Positions 1 through 7,686 of a stretch of DNA of 22,298 bases are shown here, one piece after another. Source of the DNA: Bacteriovoracaceae bacterium UBA6261 (GTDB lineage: Bacteria > Bdellovibrionota > Bacteriovoracia > Bacteriovoracales > Bacteriovoracaceae); NCBI GenBank assembly GCA_002440825.1, contig DJVH01000054.1:31516-53813 (forward strand), in the 5' to 3' direction. The notes under the pieces were generated by a model. It did no database searches. It worked only from the letters and a program-made list of their open reading frames with translations, and had not been told where the DNA came from. The first letter of the stretch is position 1; every line of letters begins with the position of its first letter. A program made the translations under genes and the position numbers.

Positions 1-353
1 GTAAAGACCCTTCAAAAGTGGACCGTTCAGCGGCATATGCTGCTCGTCACGTAGCTAAGCACATTGTAGCAGCTGGTCTTGCAGACAGAGCGCTTGTTCA
101 AGTTGCTTACGCAATCGGTGTTGCGAAGCCAGTTTCTTTCCTTGTTGAAACATACGGTACAGAAAAAGTTGATATCAAAAAATTAACTTCTGTCATCAAC
201 GAAATGTTCGACATGAGACCTAAAGCAATTATCCAGTCTCTAGATCTTCTAAGACCGATCTACTCTCAGACTGCGGCTTACGGTCACTTTGGACGCGATA
301 TTTTCCCATGGGAAAAACTAAACCGTCTTGAAGAACTTAAATCTCACTTCTAG
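1..353 (+). CDS. metK: S-adenosylmethionine synthetase (MetK), C-terminal part
   Basis: Methionine adenosyltransferase makes S-adenosylmethionine from methionine and ATP in the cytoplasm. Only the last 116 or so codons are present; the gene enters from beyond the left edge, and the first complete codon is at position 3. The visible part carries the family's C-terminal hallmarks: KDPSKVDRSAAYAARH, then AKHIVAAGLADRALVQVAYA, and near the end a YGHFGRD motif. A GTG at 18 lies within the conserved KVDRSAAY stretch, so it is a valine codon rather than a start. The gene ends 7 bases before a strong terminator, so it closes its transcript here. Assignment is by recognition of conserved MetK sequence and is secure despite truncation by the window. 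Confidence 0.96.
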   Translation, partial: KDPSKVDRSAAYAARHVAKHIVAAGLADRALVQVAYAIGVAKPVSFLVETYGTEKVDIKKLTSVINEMFDMRPKAIIQSLDLLRPIYSQTAAYGHFGRDIFPWEKLNRLEELKSHF

Positions 354-360
354 TCCATAT

Positions 361-391
361 AAAGGGCCTCAATTTTGAGGCCCTTTTTTTT
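361..391 (+). terminator. Rho-independent terminator after metK
   Basis: A nearly perfect hairpin pairs GGGCCTCAA (364-372) with TTGAGGCCC (375-383). The flanking AAA and TTT extend the stem, and a run of eight T follows at 384-391. It sits just after the metK stop codon. Confidence 0.93.
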
Positions 392-398
392 AAATCCC

Positions 399-407
399 TG
401 CTACAAT
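399..407 (+). promoter_or_regulatory. Candidate extended -10 promoter for a leaderless small membrane gene
   Basis: TGCTACAAT fits an extended -10 (TGn plus TACAAT, one mismatch to TATAAT). Its last base is 7 nt before the ATG at 415, so transcription would begin at or next to the start codon. No Shine-Dalgarno sequence lies before that ATG. There is no well-spaced -35: TTGAGG at 375-380 is 21 nt away and inside the terminator stem. This is a sequence match only. Confidence 0.3.
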
Positions 408-414
408 CAAAAGA

Positions 415-645
415 ATGAATCTCACTGATATCTTCATTTTCATCGTAAAGTTCATACCTTTTTGGGCCGTGCCCATGATTTTGATTAGTATTCATTTTGC
501 TTATCTTTATTGGCTCAAAGACTTTCGGGAAATGACTTATGTTTGGGGCGCAATAACCTTATTTTGTCTTACATCCATCGTCATCTACTTCTTACTAGGT
601 GGACCGGATGAAATCGTTGTCACTTTACTCAGAGTTATTCACTAG
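415..645 (+). CDS. Small hypothetical membrane protein, two transmembrane helices
   Basis: A 76-residue protein of unknown function. Two hydrophobic stretches are visible, at roughly residues 14-32 (KFIPFWAVPMILISIHFAY region) and 41-62 (TYVWGAITLFCLTSIVIYFL region). They are joined by a short basic/acidic loop containing WLKDFREM, so it is likely an inner-membrane hairpin. I recognise no family motif. It is isolated: a terminator closes metK upstream, and the response-regulator gene lies 155 bases downstream with its own candidate promoter. The ATG at 415 has no ribosome binding site but sits directly behind a TACAAT box, which would suit a leaderless transcript. The clean two-helix pattern supports it being a real gene, but its short length keeps confidence moderate. 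Confidence 0.6.
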   Translation: MNLTDIFIFIVKFIPFWAVPMILISIHFAYLYWLKDFREMTYVWGAITLFCLTSIVIYFLLGGPDEIVVTLLRVIH

Positions 646-706
646 TTACTCCTCTTTCCTTAAAAGCGGCAGATGTTGCCTTACAGAGCCTTACCCTGTT
701 GAGAAA

Positions 707-736
707 TTGACACTGTACCAGTTTCATTGTTAGCAT
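707..736 (+). promoter_or_regulatory. Candidate sigma-70 promoter for the response-regulator gene
   Basis: A perfect -35 TTGACA (707-712) is followed after 18 nt by TAGCAT (731-736), which matches TATAAT at 4 of 6 positions. This would give a leader of about 58 nt before the GTG at 801. The rest of the 646-800 gap shows only a weak GGCA/TGCC inverted repeat near 669-681. Confidence 0.35.
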
Positions 737-800
737 TTTTCTAATGGTTGTAAGGATTGACCAAAATTAACGGGTATTAGCTTTTTCAAGGACGCAAAGA

Positions 801-2378
801 GTGAACGATTTTCAATTTCTTCATACATCGTTTGAGCAGGAAGGGATGACCAATCTGAATCAACGAACGCAAGGAACCAGGCTTCCGGAAGTTTACCTGG
901 TTGAAGATGATCGCGTCCTCGGCACTACCATCAAAAAGTATCTCGAAAAAAAATTAGCTCTTACTGTCCACTTCTTCCTTACTCCCACTGAATGTCTTCT
1001 CGAACTCGATAAAAAAATAAAATCTGAAACCGTTGTTAACCAAATTCCTTTTTGCTTAATCACAGACATCTCTTTTGAAGTCGGTGGATCAGACGGTCTT
1101 CTTTTAATCGATCTTTTGAAAGAACGTGGCCATCAATTTGTACCGATCGTAATGACCGGGTTTGCTTCCATTGAAACGGCTATCAACGCAACCAAGAAAG
1201 GCGTCTTTCACTACCTGACGAAACCCTTTGAACTGGATGTTCTTTGTGATCTCGTCACCAAAGCTTTCACAAAAAAATTGAATGTTCCTGAGTCTTTTTT
1301 TACTGCTGAAGCAGCTACTCAAAAAGCCGTGGTTCAGACATCCACTCCAACCTCCCATCTCTTCCAGAGCAAATTTAAAATTGAAGCTCCGGGACCAGAT
1401 GATATTTTCTGTGGAATGGTTGGCCGTTCCAAGCAAATGAAACAAGTTTTCGAGAGAATTAAAAAAGTTGCAGCAAGTGATTCAACTGTTTTTATCTCAG
1501 GTCCTTCAGGAACCGGGAAAGAGCTTGTCGCCAACGCTCTTCATAATCTTTCTGCACGCAAGTCCCACAATATGGTTTCTGTAAACTGCGGAGCCATTCC
1601 TTCTGAACTATTAGAAAGTGAATTGTTTGGACATGAAAAAGGAGCTTTCACCGGCGCCATTTCATCACGCAAAGGTCGTTTTGAACTCGCTCACCGCGGG
1701 ACAATTTTCCTGGACGAGATCGGCGATATGCCTCTTCTTCTTCAGGTGAAAATTCTTCGTGTTCTCCAAAACAGAGTCATTGAAAGAGTCGGAAGCACTG
1801 AAACGACTGAGATCGATGTTCGCATCATCACAGCGACTCACCGAAACCTTGAAGACGCTGTTGCTGAAGGAAACTTCCGCGAAGATTTATATTATCGCCT
1901 GAATGTTATTCCGATTAAAATTCCTGCACTAAAAGAACGTCGCGAAGATATTCCTTTGATGATTTCTTATTTTCTTTCGAAATTTGTCAGTGCCGATTTG
2001 AGAAACAATATTGAGTTCGACGACGAAGCACTGGAATTGCTCATCTCTTATGACTGGCCAGGGAACGTTCGCGAGCTTGAAAACCTAATTGAAAGACTCG
2101 TGATTTTGAAAGGCGGAAGTTTGATCCGCGTCTCAGATTTACCTGCGAAGTTTTTGAAAACAAATCCTACACATGTGGAATCCTATAAGAGTCTTATTAC
2201 CCTTCCAGACGACGGAGTTGACTTAAAGCAGTTGCTGTCTGATATTGAAGACTCTTTGATCAATCAGGCCCTTGAAGTAACTGGTGGAAATAAGAACCAG
2301 GCTTCAAAACTTTTATCTATGAATCGCACAACCCTGATTGAAAAGATGAAAAAGAAGGGCTTTTTACAGCTTAACTAG
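801..2378 (+). CDS. NtrC-family sigma-54-dependent response regulator
   Basis: A three-domain activator of sigma-54 RNA polymerase, 525 residues. The receiver (about 30-150) has the acidic pair after VYLVE (E35-D37), phospho-acceptor D89 in LITDIS, T119 and K141. The AAA+ domain (about 203-440) has Walker A GPSGTGKE (234-241), the sigma-54-contacting GAFTGA loop (281-286), Walker B TIFLDE (301-306) and arginine fingers R360 and R366 in FREDLYYRLN. A Fis-type helix-turn-helix lies at about 478-520 (GGNKNQASKLLSMNRTTL). All catalytic positions are intact. The GTG at 801 has AAGGA eight bases upstream. An in-frame ATG at 846, directly behind AGGAAGGG, would remove 15 residues without touching the receiver. 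No histidine kinase is adjacent, so its input signal and targets are unknown. Confidence 0.93.
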   Translation: MNDFQFLHTSFEQEGMTNLNQRTQGTRLPEVYLVEDDRVLGTTIKKYLEKKLALTVHFFLTPTECLLELDKKIKSETVVNQIPFCLITDISFEVGGSDGLLLIDLLKERGHQFVPIVMTGFASIETAINATKKGVFHYLTKPFELDVLCDLVTKAFTKKLNVPESFFTAEAATQKAVVQTSTPTSHLFQSKFKIEAPGPDDIFCGMVGRSKQMKQVFERIKKVAASDSTVFISGPSGTGKELVANALHNLSARKSHNMVSVNCGAIPSELLESELFGHEKGAFTGAISSRKGRFELAHRGTIFLDEIGDMPLLLQVKILRVLQNRVIERVGSTETTEIDVRIITATHRNLEDAVAEGNFREDLYYRLNVIPIKIPALKERREDIPLMISYFLSKFVSADLRNNIEFDDEALELLISYDWPGNVRELENLIERLVILKGGSLIRVSDLPAKFLKTNPTHVESYKSLITLPDDGVDLKQLLSDIEDSLINQALEVTGGNKNQASKLLSMNRTTLIEKMKKKGFLQLN

Positions 2379-2392
2379 TGTAAAAAGCACTC

Positions 2393-2428
2393 ATAGAGAT
2401 TCTCTATCGTCCCATAAAATCAATCAAT
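2393..2428 (+). promoter_or_regulatory. Candidate OxyR operator upstream of ahpC
   Basis: ATAG-N7-CTAT at 2393-2407 is a perfect copy of the OxyR half-site pair and is itself a 15-bp palindrome. After 6 nt (the consensus is 7) comes ATAA-N7-CAAT (2414-2428), which matches 3 of 4 in each half. The OxyR consensus ATAG-N7-CTAT-N7-ATAG-N7-CTAT is established knowledge; its use here is inferred. It lies 84-119 bases before the ahpC start, a sensible position for a LysR-type activator. No oxyR gene is in the window. Confidence 0.5.
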
Positions 2429-2464
2429 TTCAATTAATTCTCCTCTTGAGCGATACTCTTCTTG

Positions 2465-2479
2465 TGTTGATTTTCAACA
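2465..2479. repeat. Perfect 6-bp palindrome before ahpC
   Basis: TGTTGA and TCAACA flank a TTT spacer, about 32 bases before the ahpC ATG. It could be a second operator or a leader hairpin. A short CTTG/CAAG repeat (2485-2500) just before the ribosome binding site may also fold. No convincing -35/-10 pair is seen in 2379-2511. Confidence 0.3.
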
Positions 2480-2511
2480 AATAACTTGAATTTTCACAAG
2501 GAGAAAAGCAA

Positions 2512-3078
2512 ATGGCTTCAATCATCAATTCAAAAATTCCAGAGTTCAAAGTCCAGGCTTACCACAACAACGCGTTTAAAACTGTGACTGAAAAAGATCT
2601 TCTTGGAAAATGGTCAATCTTCTTTTTCTATCCGGCAGACTTCACATTCGTATGTCCGACTGAGCTTGGGGATATGGCAGACAGATACGCTGAATTCCAA
2701 AAAATGGGTGTAGAAGTTTACTCAGTTTCAACAGACACGCATTTTACTCACAAAGCATGGCATGACACTTCTGAAACTATTAAGAAGATCAATTACCCGA
2801 TGCTTGCAGACCCAACTGGCCACCTGGCACGATCTTTCGGCGTCATGATCGAAGAAGAAGGTCTCGCTTACCGCGGAACATTCGTTGTGAATCCGGAAGG
2901 CAAAATTAAAGTTGCTGAAATTCATGACAACGGAATCGGCAGAAATGCTGAAGAGCTCATGAGAAAAGTTCAAGCAGCTCAATTCATCGCAAGCCATCCG
3001 AATGAAGTTTGTCCAGCTAAATGGAAACCAGGAAGCGACACACTTAAACCTGGTCTTGATCTCGTTGGAAAAATCTAA
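2512..3078 (+). CDS. ahpC: Alkyl hydroperoxide reductase subunit C (2-Cys peroxiredoxin)
   Basis: A cytoplasmic peroxiredoxin that reduces H2O2, organic peroxides and peroxynitrite. At 188 residues it has the usual AhpC length. The peroxidatic cysteine is C48 in DFTFVCPTEL, and the resolving cysteine is C167 in NEVCPAKWKPG. The thioredoxin-fold signatures FFFYPADFTF and RGTFVVNPEG are present. The ATG at 2512 follows a strong AAGGAG (2499-2504) with 7-nt spacing. The gene lies downstream of a candidate OxyR operator and is followed by a hairpin terminator, then by ahpF, which encodes its dedicated reductase. The assignment is clear from the motifs and the ahpC-ahpF order. Confidence 0.97.
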   Translation: MASIINSKIPEFKVQAYHNNAFKTVTEKDLLGKWSIFFFYPADFTFVCPTELGDMADRYAEFQKMGVEVYSVSTDTHFTHKAWHDTSETIKKINYPMLADPTGHLARSFGVMIEEEGLAYRGTFVVNPEGKIKVAEIHDNGIGRNAEELMRKVQAAQFIASHPNEVCPAKWKPGSDTLKPGLDLVGKI

Positions 3079-3091
3079 TTTTTTTCTGCAT

Positions 3092-3120
3092 GAAGGCCGG
3101 AAAATTCCGGCCTTCTTTTT
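3092..3120 (+). terminator. Rho-independent terminator between ahpC and ahpF
   Basis: GAAGGCCGGAA (3092-3102) pairs perfectly with TTCCGGCCTTC (3105-3115) around a 2-nt spacer, followed by five T. It sits just after the ahpC stop codon, so ahpF is expressed either by read-through at a lower level or from its own weak promoter. Confidence 0.9.
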
Positions 3121-3146
3121 AAAGTTAACATCATGAGGATAGAATT

Positions 3147-4700
3147 ATGTTAGATACAAATATCATTGAGCAATTAAAAACTATTTTCTCTAAACTGGAA
3201 AACAAAGTCGAGCTCGTCTACAACCTTAGCGAACACGCTGATCAGAACAATCTTGTGGAAATGCTGGGAGAGGTGGGATCAACTTCTCAATATATTGAAG
3301 TCACAGCTTCTAAAGAAAAATCTGACATACCTCAATTTCATATTGAATACAAAGGTCAAAGAAATGGAATTACCTTTAAAGGAATTCCAAGCGGCCACGA
3401 ATTTACCTCGCTCATTCTTGCAATTCTCAATTCAGATGGGAAAGGAAAATTTCCAGATGAAATGATCTCTGAGAGAATTAAAAAACTCAAAGGTCCTGTA
3501 GAACTCAAAACGTACGTTTCACTTACATGTGAAAATTGCCCTGACGTTGTCCAGACTCTCAATCAAATGGCCGTGATTCACGGAAATTTCAAACACACAA
3601 TGATTGATGGACAATACACTCAGGAAGAAATTGCTAAATTAGGCATTCAAGGTGTTCCAAGTGTCATGCACAATGGAAAACTTCTCTATACAGGTCGGTT
3701 GAATCTTATTGATTTGCTTTCTGCATTTGAAAAAGAATTTGGTGTGGAAGAAACAGTAAAATCAGCTGCGGATTTAAATTTAGGAGCCTTTGACGTAGTT
3801 GTTGTCGGAGGAGGGCCTGCAGGAGCTTCTGCGGCCATTTACAGCGCCAGAAAAGGATTGAAGACAGCTATCCTTGCTGAAAAAATCGGCGGCCAGGTTC
3901 AGGAAACAAAAGGCATCGAAAATCTGATTGGTGTGACTTATACAGAAGGTCCTCAGCTTGCGGCTCAATTGAATCAACATATGTCTGAGTATCCGATTAA
4001 AAAACTGGAGCACAGAAGAGTGAGTTCAGTGTCGAATGAAGCCGTGAAAAGAATTGAACTTGAAGGCGGAGAGTTCTTGACAGCGAAATCCATTATTGTT
4101 GCGACTGGAGCAAAGTGGAGAGAACTCGGAATTCCCGGAGAAAAAGAATACATCGGACGAGGAGTAGCATTCTGTCCACACTGCGATGGTCCTTATTACA
4201 AAGGAAAAAAGATTGCAGTTGTCGGTGGCGGAAACTCCGGCGTTGAAGCGGCGATTGATCTCGCCGGCATCGTCAAGGAAGTCATTCTTTTTGAATTTAT
4301 GGATCAGCTTAAAGCAGATCAGGTTCTCGTCAATAAATTGAAATCGCTTCCTAATGTTTCAATCGTAACGAATGCACGCACAGCTGAGATCATCGGTGAT
4401 GGGCAAAAAGTGAATGCATTAAAATACGAAGACAGAAAATCTGGTGAGATGGTGCGCGTGGATCTGGACGGTATTTTTGTTCAGATTGGTCTTCTTCCTA
4501 ATTCAGGTTTCATAAAAGACATCGTAGAGACAACCAGATTTGGTGAAATCGTTGTGGACAATAAAAACAGAACGACAACAAAAGGAATTTATGCTGCTGG
4601 AGATGTAACCACAGTTCCTTACAAGCAAATAGTCATTGCAATGGGAGAAGGAGCGAAAGCCGCTCTTGCTGCGTTTGAAGATCAGATGATTGCACATTAA
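3147..4700 (+). CDS. ahpF: Alkyl hydroperoxide reductase subunit F (NADH-dependent AhpC reductase)
   Basis: A flavoprotein that passes electrons from NAD(P)H through FAD and two disulfides to AhpC. At 517 residues it is full length. An N-terminal double thioredoxin-fold domain (about 1-200) carries the redox pair C128/C131 in LTCENCPD. The thioredoxin-reductase-like half follows, with FAD-binding GGGPAG (221-226), active-site C343/C346 in FCPHCDGP, a second dinucleotide motif VVGGGNSGVEAA (358-369) and a C-terminal YAAGDVT FAD motif. The N-terminal domain separates it from plain thioredoxin reductase. The ATG at 3147 has GAGGA at 3135-3139 with 7-nt spacing. It forms the classic pair with ahpC, 68 bases upstream and separated by a terminator. 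Confidence 0.97.
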   Translation: MLDTNIIEQLKTIFSKLENKVELVYNLSEHADQNNLVEMLGEVGSTSQYIEVTASKEKSDIPQFHIEYKGQRNGITFKGIPSGHEFTSLILAILNSDGKGKFPDEMISERIKKLKGPVELKTYVSLTCENCPDVVQTLNQMAVIHGNFKHTMIDGQYTQEEIAKLGIQGVPSVMHNGKLLYTGRLNLIDLLSAFEKEFGVEETVKSAADLNLGAFDVVVVGGGPAGASAAIYSARKGLKTAILAEKIGGQVQETKGIENLIGVTYTEGPQLAAQLNQHMSEYPIKKLEHRRVSSVSNEAVKRIELEGGEFLTAKSIIVATGAKWRELGIPGEKEYIGRGVAFCPHCDGPYYKGKKIAVVGGGNSGVEAAIDLAGIVKEVILFEFMDQLKADQVLVNKLKSLPNVSIVTNARTAEIIGDGQKVNALKYEDRKSGEMVRVDLDGIFVQIGLLPNSGFIKDIVETTRFGEIVVDNKNRTTTKGIYAAGDVTTVPYKQIVIAMGEGAKAALAAFEDQMIAH

Positions 4701-4730
4701 AAAAAGGCCCGCTGTTGCGGGCTTTTTTAA
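4701..4730. terminator. Bidirectional terminator between ahpF and the chemoreceptor gene
   Basis: GCCCGC (4707-4712) and GCGGGC (4717-4722) form a stem with a TGTT loop. There is an A run before it and a T run after it (4723-4728), so it can stop transcripts from both convergent genes, ahpF (ends 4700) and the minus-strand chemoreceptor gene (ends 4736). Confidence 0.88.
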
Positions 4731-4735
4731 TCAAA

Positions 4736-6307
4736 TCACGCAGCTCCGCCAGAAATCAATTTATTCAATTCTTCACTTGTATGGCGAAGACTTTCAACCT
4801 GCTGCTTGAGTTGTTCTGCATAGCTGGCAGTTTCCTGTGAAAGGGCGGAGTTTTCTTGCCCGACCTGATCAAGTTCAGTGACTGCAGAATTGATTTCTTT
4901 AACACCTGCGGATTGCTCTTCGCTGGCCGATGAAATTTCGGTGATGATTTCGTTTACAACGTTTACATTGCTGACGATTTCATCAAAAATTTTTCCACAC
5001 TTGTCTGCGATGTTCGCACCTTGATTCACTTTTCTCTCTCCCTCGATAACGAGCTTTTCAATTCTGACCTTCGATTGTTCAACGGTCTCAGAAACTGTTC
5101 GTATGCTGGATTCCAGAAGATCAGAAATCTCTTTCGCCGAATTACCACTCATATGGGCCAGGTTACCCACTTCTTCTGCAACAACAGCGAAGCCTTTTCC
5201 ATGCTCTCCGGCCCTCGCAGCTTCAACCGATGCATTGAAAGAGAGCAGTTTAGTCTGAAAGACAATTTCATTAATGACTTTTGTCTTATCTCCAATTTCA
5301 TTAATAACTTTGACTATCTCTGCTATCTCGCGATTGCTTTCATCAATTTGTTTTACCATCTCACCATTGCTGCGGGCGATGTCGCTGATTGACTGAATCA
5401 GTTCTCCGATCATTCTCTTACCGTTGTCGACCGATTCACGGCTTTTGGAAGAGACGGCCAGAGACGATTTTGCATTTTCGGCGTTTCTCGTAATCATCGC
5501 AGAGGTTTCTTCAATAGATGAAGATGTTTCCTGAAGGGCGGAAGCCTGTTCAGTCGTGCTCGAAGAAAGCTTGTCGCTGGCCCGGCTGATTTCAGTGGCA
5601 ACATTTGAAACTTTATCCGCTTCATCATGAAGTTGAGATGAGATATTTTCTATTTTATAACAGATAGATTTTGCGTATTTCCAGCTGATGCCAAGGGTGA
5701 TTAAAGAAAGAATGAACAATCCCAGACTCACTTTAAATTTTACCTCGCGAACATGATTTTCAATCACGTCAAGATACAGTCCCGATCCGACCAGCCAGTC
5801 AAGTGGAGCATAGTACTTTATGTAAGAAACTTTCGGCACAGGTTGTTCACCTTTCTTCTTTTCAAACGTATAAGGAACGAATCCACCATCGGGATTCCCT
5901 ACAAGTTTCATAAAATCTTTTACATACGCTTTACCGTCTCCATCTTTTGAATCGCTGCGATCTGTGTTGACGAATTCCGGTTTGGTTCCGTGGGCGGCGC
6001 CGTATCCGCGGGAGTCATAAGCAAAGAAATAATCTGTAGAGTTGTATCTCACTGTTGTGAATACTTTTTGAATTTCTTCTTTAAGCTTTGTGCGGTCAAT
6101 TTTTTTTGCATCTGATTCTTTCACCATGTTGTCGATGACTCCAATCATGATGTCGACGCTGCTTTTAACTTCCTCTTTTCTCAGATTTAACAAGTAGCTT
6201 TCGAAAACCGGGAAGACATAAAGAAAGATCATGAACATGAGTGGAAGAATACCCATGAAAACTAAAGAGATGAGTTTGAAATTTAAACTTTTAAAATTTA
6301 TTTTCAT
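4736..6307 (-). CDS. Methyl-accepting chemotaxis protein with periplasmic single Cache domain
   Basis: A transmembrane chemoreceptor of 523 residues. It has TM1 at about 11-33 and a periplasmic sCache_2-type sensor at about 40-185 (DYFFAYDSRGYGAAHGTKPE, then YIKYYAPLDWLVGSGLYLD). TM2 is at about 192-210, and a long cytoplasmic coiled coil ends the protein. The highly conserved signalling tip is at about 361-382 (VEAARAGEHGKGFAVVAEEV). I see no clear HAMP domain after TM2 and no CheR-docking pentapeptide at the C terminus. sCache_2 receptors commonly sense small organic acids, but the ligand cannot be predicted from this sequence. It is the last minus-strand gene. A 156-base gap upstream holds a candidate sigma-28 promoter, so it may be expressed with the motility regulon rather than with the Mce operon. 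Confidence 0.94.
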   Translation of the reverse strand: MKINFKSLNFKLISLVFMGILPLMFMIFLYVFPVFESYLLNLRKEEVKSSVDIMIGVIDNMVKESDAKKIDRTKLKEEIQKVFTTVRYNSTDYFFAYDSRGYGAAHGTKPEFVNTDRSDSKDGDGKAYVKDFMKLVGNPDGGFVPYTFEKKKGEQPVPKVSYIKYYAPLDWLVGSGLYLDVIENHVREVKFKVSLGLFILSLITLGISWKYAKSICYKIENISSQLHDEADKVSNVATEISRASDKLSSSTTEQASALQETSSSIEETSAMITRNAENAKSSLAVSSKSRESVDNGKRMIGELIQSISDIARSNGEMVKQIDESNREIAEIVKVINEIGDKTKVINEIVFQTKLLSFNASVEAARAGEHGKGFAVVAEEVGNLAHMSGNSAKEISDLLESSIRTVSETVEQSKVRIEKLVIEGERKVNQGANIADKCGKIFDEIVSNVNVVNEIITEISSASEEQSAGVKEINSAVTELDQVGQENSALSQETASYAEQLKQQVESLRHTSEELNKLISGGAA

Positions 6308-6348
6308 TGGAATACCTTTGTTCTGGAGTGAATGTGAGATATGTCAGT

Positions 6349-6376
6349 TTTTCGAGAAAACTCGGGCGGGTCTTTA
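6349..6376 (-). promoter_or_regulatory. Candidate flagellar sigma-28 promoter for the chemoreceptor gene
   Basis: On the minus strand TAAA (6373-6376) is followed after 16 nt by CTCGAAAA (6349-6356). The known sigma-28 consensus is TAAA-N15-GCCGATAA; here the -35 is exact, the -10 matches 5 of 8 and the spacing is one too long. The position, about 42 bases before the start codon at 6307, is sensible. This is a weak match. Confidence 0.27.
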
Positions 6377-6434
6377 ATTTGTTTATGGGGGTTTTAGTGA
6401 AATTAAGGTTGTTAAAAAATAAATTGTAGAAATC

Positions 6435-6461
6435 AAGGAGTGAAATATTCCACTCCTTTTT
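6435..6461 (-). terminator. Probable terminator hairpin after the FecR-domain gene
   Basis: AAGGAGTG (6435-6442) and CACTCCTT (6451-6458) form an 8-bp stem just downstream of the minus-strand stop codon at 6464. The better T run (6457-6461) is on the plus-strand side; on the minus strand only a short T stretch follows. It is probably a modest terminator separating the Mce/FecR operon from the chemoreceptor gene. Confidence 0.45.
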
Positions 6462-6463
6462 CG

Positions 6464-7669
6464 TTAGTTACTATTGTAAGCGTCTTGTAATTCTGATGAG
6501 TTCAAAAGTTCGGCGAGATCTTTAAGAAGATTTTTCTTTGCAGCTTCGTCTGCAGACTTCCATTGCTCAAATTTTTCAACAATGGTTTTTACTTTTTCTT
6601 CTTCGGTTTGAATTGATTTATCGATGTTTTCTGATTCTGAATTTAAATCTTCTTTTTGCTGAACAATTTCTTTTTTTGCTGTTTCAAAATCTTTTTGGAG
6701 ATTAGCCTTAATGGCTGGGTTTATAGAAAGTTTTGTCGGCCCATTCTTTAGATTGGCTATGTCGTTTTTAAAATGTTCTGATGTAAACTCACAACCATGC
6801 ATATTGCTTTGAAGACATTGTTCATCTTTAGAAACAACCTCTGTTTCAAGCTCTAGTGCTTTTAATTTTTCCTGGATATTTTTATGTTGCTCAGGACTTC
6901 GTTGTTTAAGTTCTTTGAGGGCTTCCTGGGCTTTTGCGACTTTGGCTTCAATGAAGCTTGGTAGATCAAGCTTTTCGCGTCTGATTTCTGTTTTGGTAGG
7001 CAGAGATAAATTAACGGAATTGTCGATGTTCCAATCCAGCTTATAGTTACTCAAATCAATCGGCAAAAGCTCGTTGGCGAGTCGGGCTTCAAATCCAGAA
7101 CCAGCTTCGGCAATTTCCGGTTTTCCTTTATTGGAAACAACCTCAACTCTTCCTTCCTGAACAAGGAGAACAGATTTTTCATCCGAGGCTTCAACAATAA
7201 AAGTTGTTCCGCGAATTCCCATCGACATGGTAGGGGTTTTAACATTCAGGATTTTAGTTTTGGTCGGATTGTAGATTTTAAAAAAAACCACACCTTGATT
7301 GATGTTGAATTCAAGCTTGTCATTGGAGGAAACTTTCAAAGCTTTAATGTCCGAAACATCTACACTTGATTCAGGGCCAATTTTTATTTTAGATGAAAAG
7401 TTTTCACCAAAACCTAAAATAACAAGTGATCCTTTGTCTGTAGAAATCAACCCGGCTTTGCTGATTATAGTCTTTTCTCGCAAAGGTTTTCCTTCGAAAG
7501 TGACCTGGCCTATGACCTTGACCGCTGTCAAAGAGATGGCAGTCACTTCGGCTTTCACTGTATAAGAGGGGACGAGGTTAGGAAAATTTTTGAAAAGAAG
7601 AGTCTTCCAGACAAAAATCATTACCACAAGTGCAATGACTGATAGAGGAAAGCGGAATTTCATCAGCAT
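6464..7669 (-). CDS. FecR-domain membrane protein with C-terminal coiled coil
   Basis: A 401-residue protein of unknown precise role. It begins with a short basic cytoplasmic tail and one transmembrane segment (about 7-27), so most of it should be periplasmic. Residues of about 52-180 match the FecR fold, with VKVIGQVTFEGKPL, the mid-domain GVVFFKIYNPTKTKILNVKTPT stretch that precedes SMGIRGTTFIVE, and LLVQEGRVEVVS. The rest (about 235-390) is highly charged, Lys/Glu/Gln-rich and helical, typical of coiled coil. Classical FecR proteins are anti-sigma regulators paired with an ECF sigma factor and a TonB receptor; neither is nearby, so this is not assigned to iron signalling. The ATG has an ideal AGGAGGT (7675-7681) five bases upstream and lies 17 bases after the MlaD-like gene, so it probably belongs to that operon. 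Confidence 0.82.
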   Translation of the reverse strand: MLMKFRFPLSVIALVVMIFVWKTLLFKNFPNLVPSYTVKAEVTAISLTAVKVIGQVTFEGKPLREKTIISKAGLISTDKGSLVILGFGENFSSKIKIGPESSVDVSDIKALKVSSNDKLEFNINQGVVFFKIYNPTKTKILNVKTPTMSMGIRGTTFIVEASDEKSVLLVQEGRVEVVSNKGKPEIAEAGSGFEARLANELLPIDLSNYKLDWNIDNSVNLSLPTKTEIRREKLDLPSFIEAKVAKAQEALKELKQRSPEQHKNIQEKLKALELETEVVSKDEQCLQSNMHGCEFTSEHFKNDIANLKNGPTKLSINPAIKANLQKDFETAKKEIVQQKEDLNSESENIDKSIQTEEEKVKTIVEKFEQWKSADEAAKKNLLKDLAELLNSSELQDAYNSN

Positions 7670-7686
7670 TTCACACCTCCTGGTGG

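Noticed and set aside
1334..1534. Antisense open frame within the response-regulator gene
   Set aside because: It overlaps the conserved AAA+ coding sequence in reverse and has no ribosome binding site or family features.
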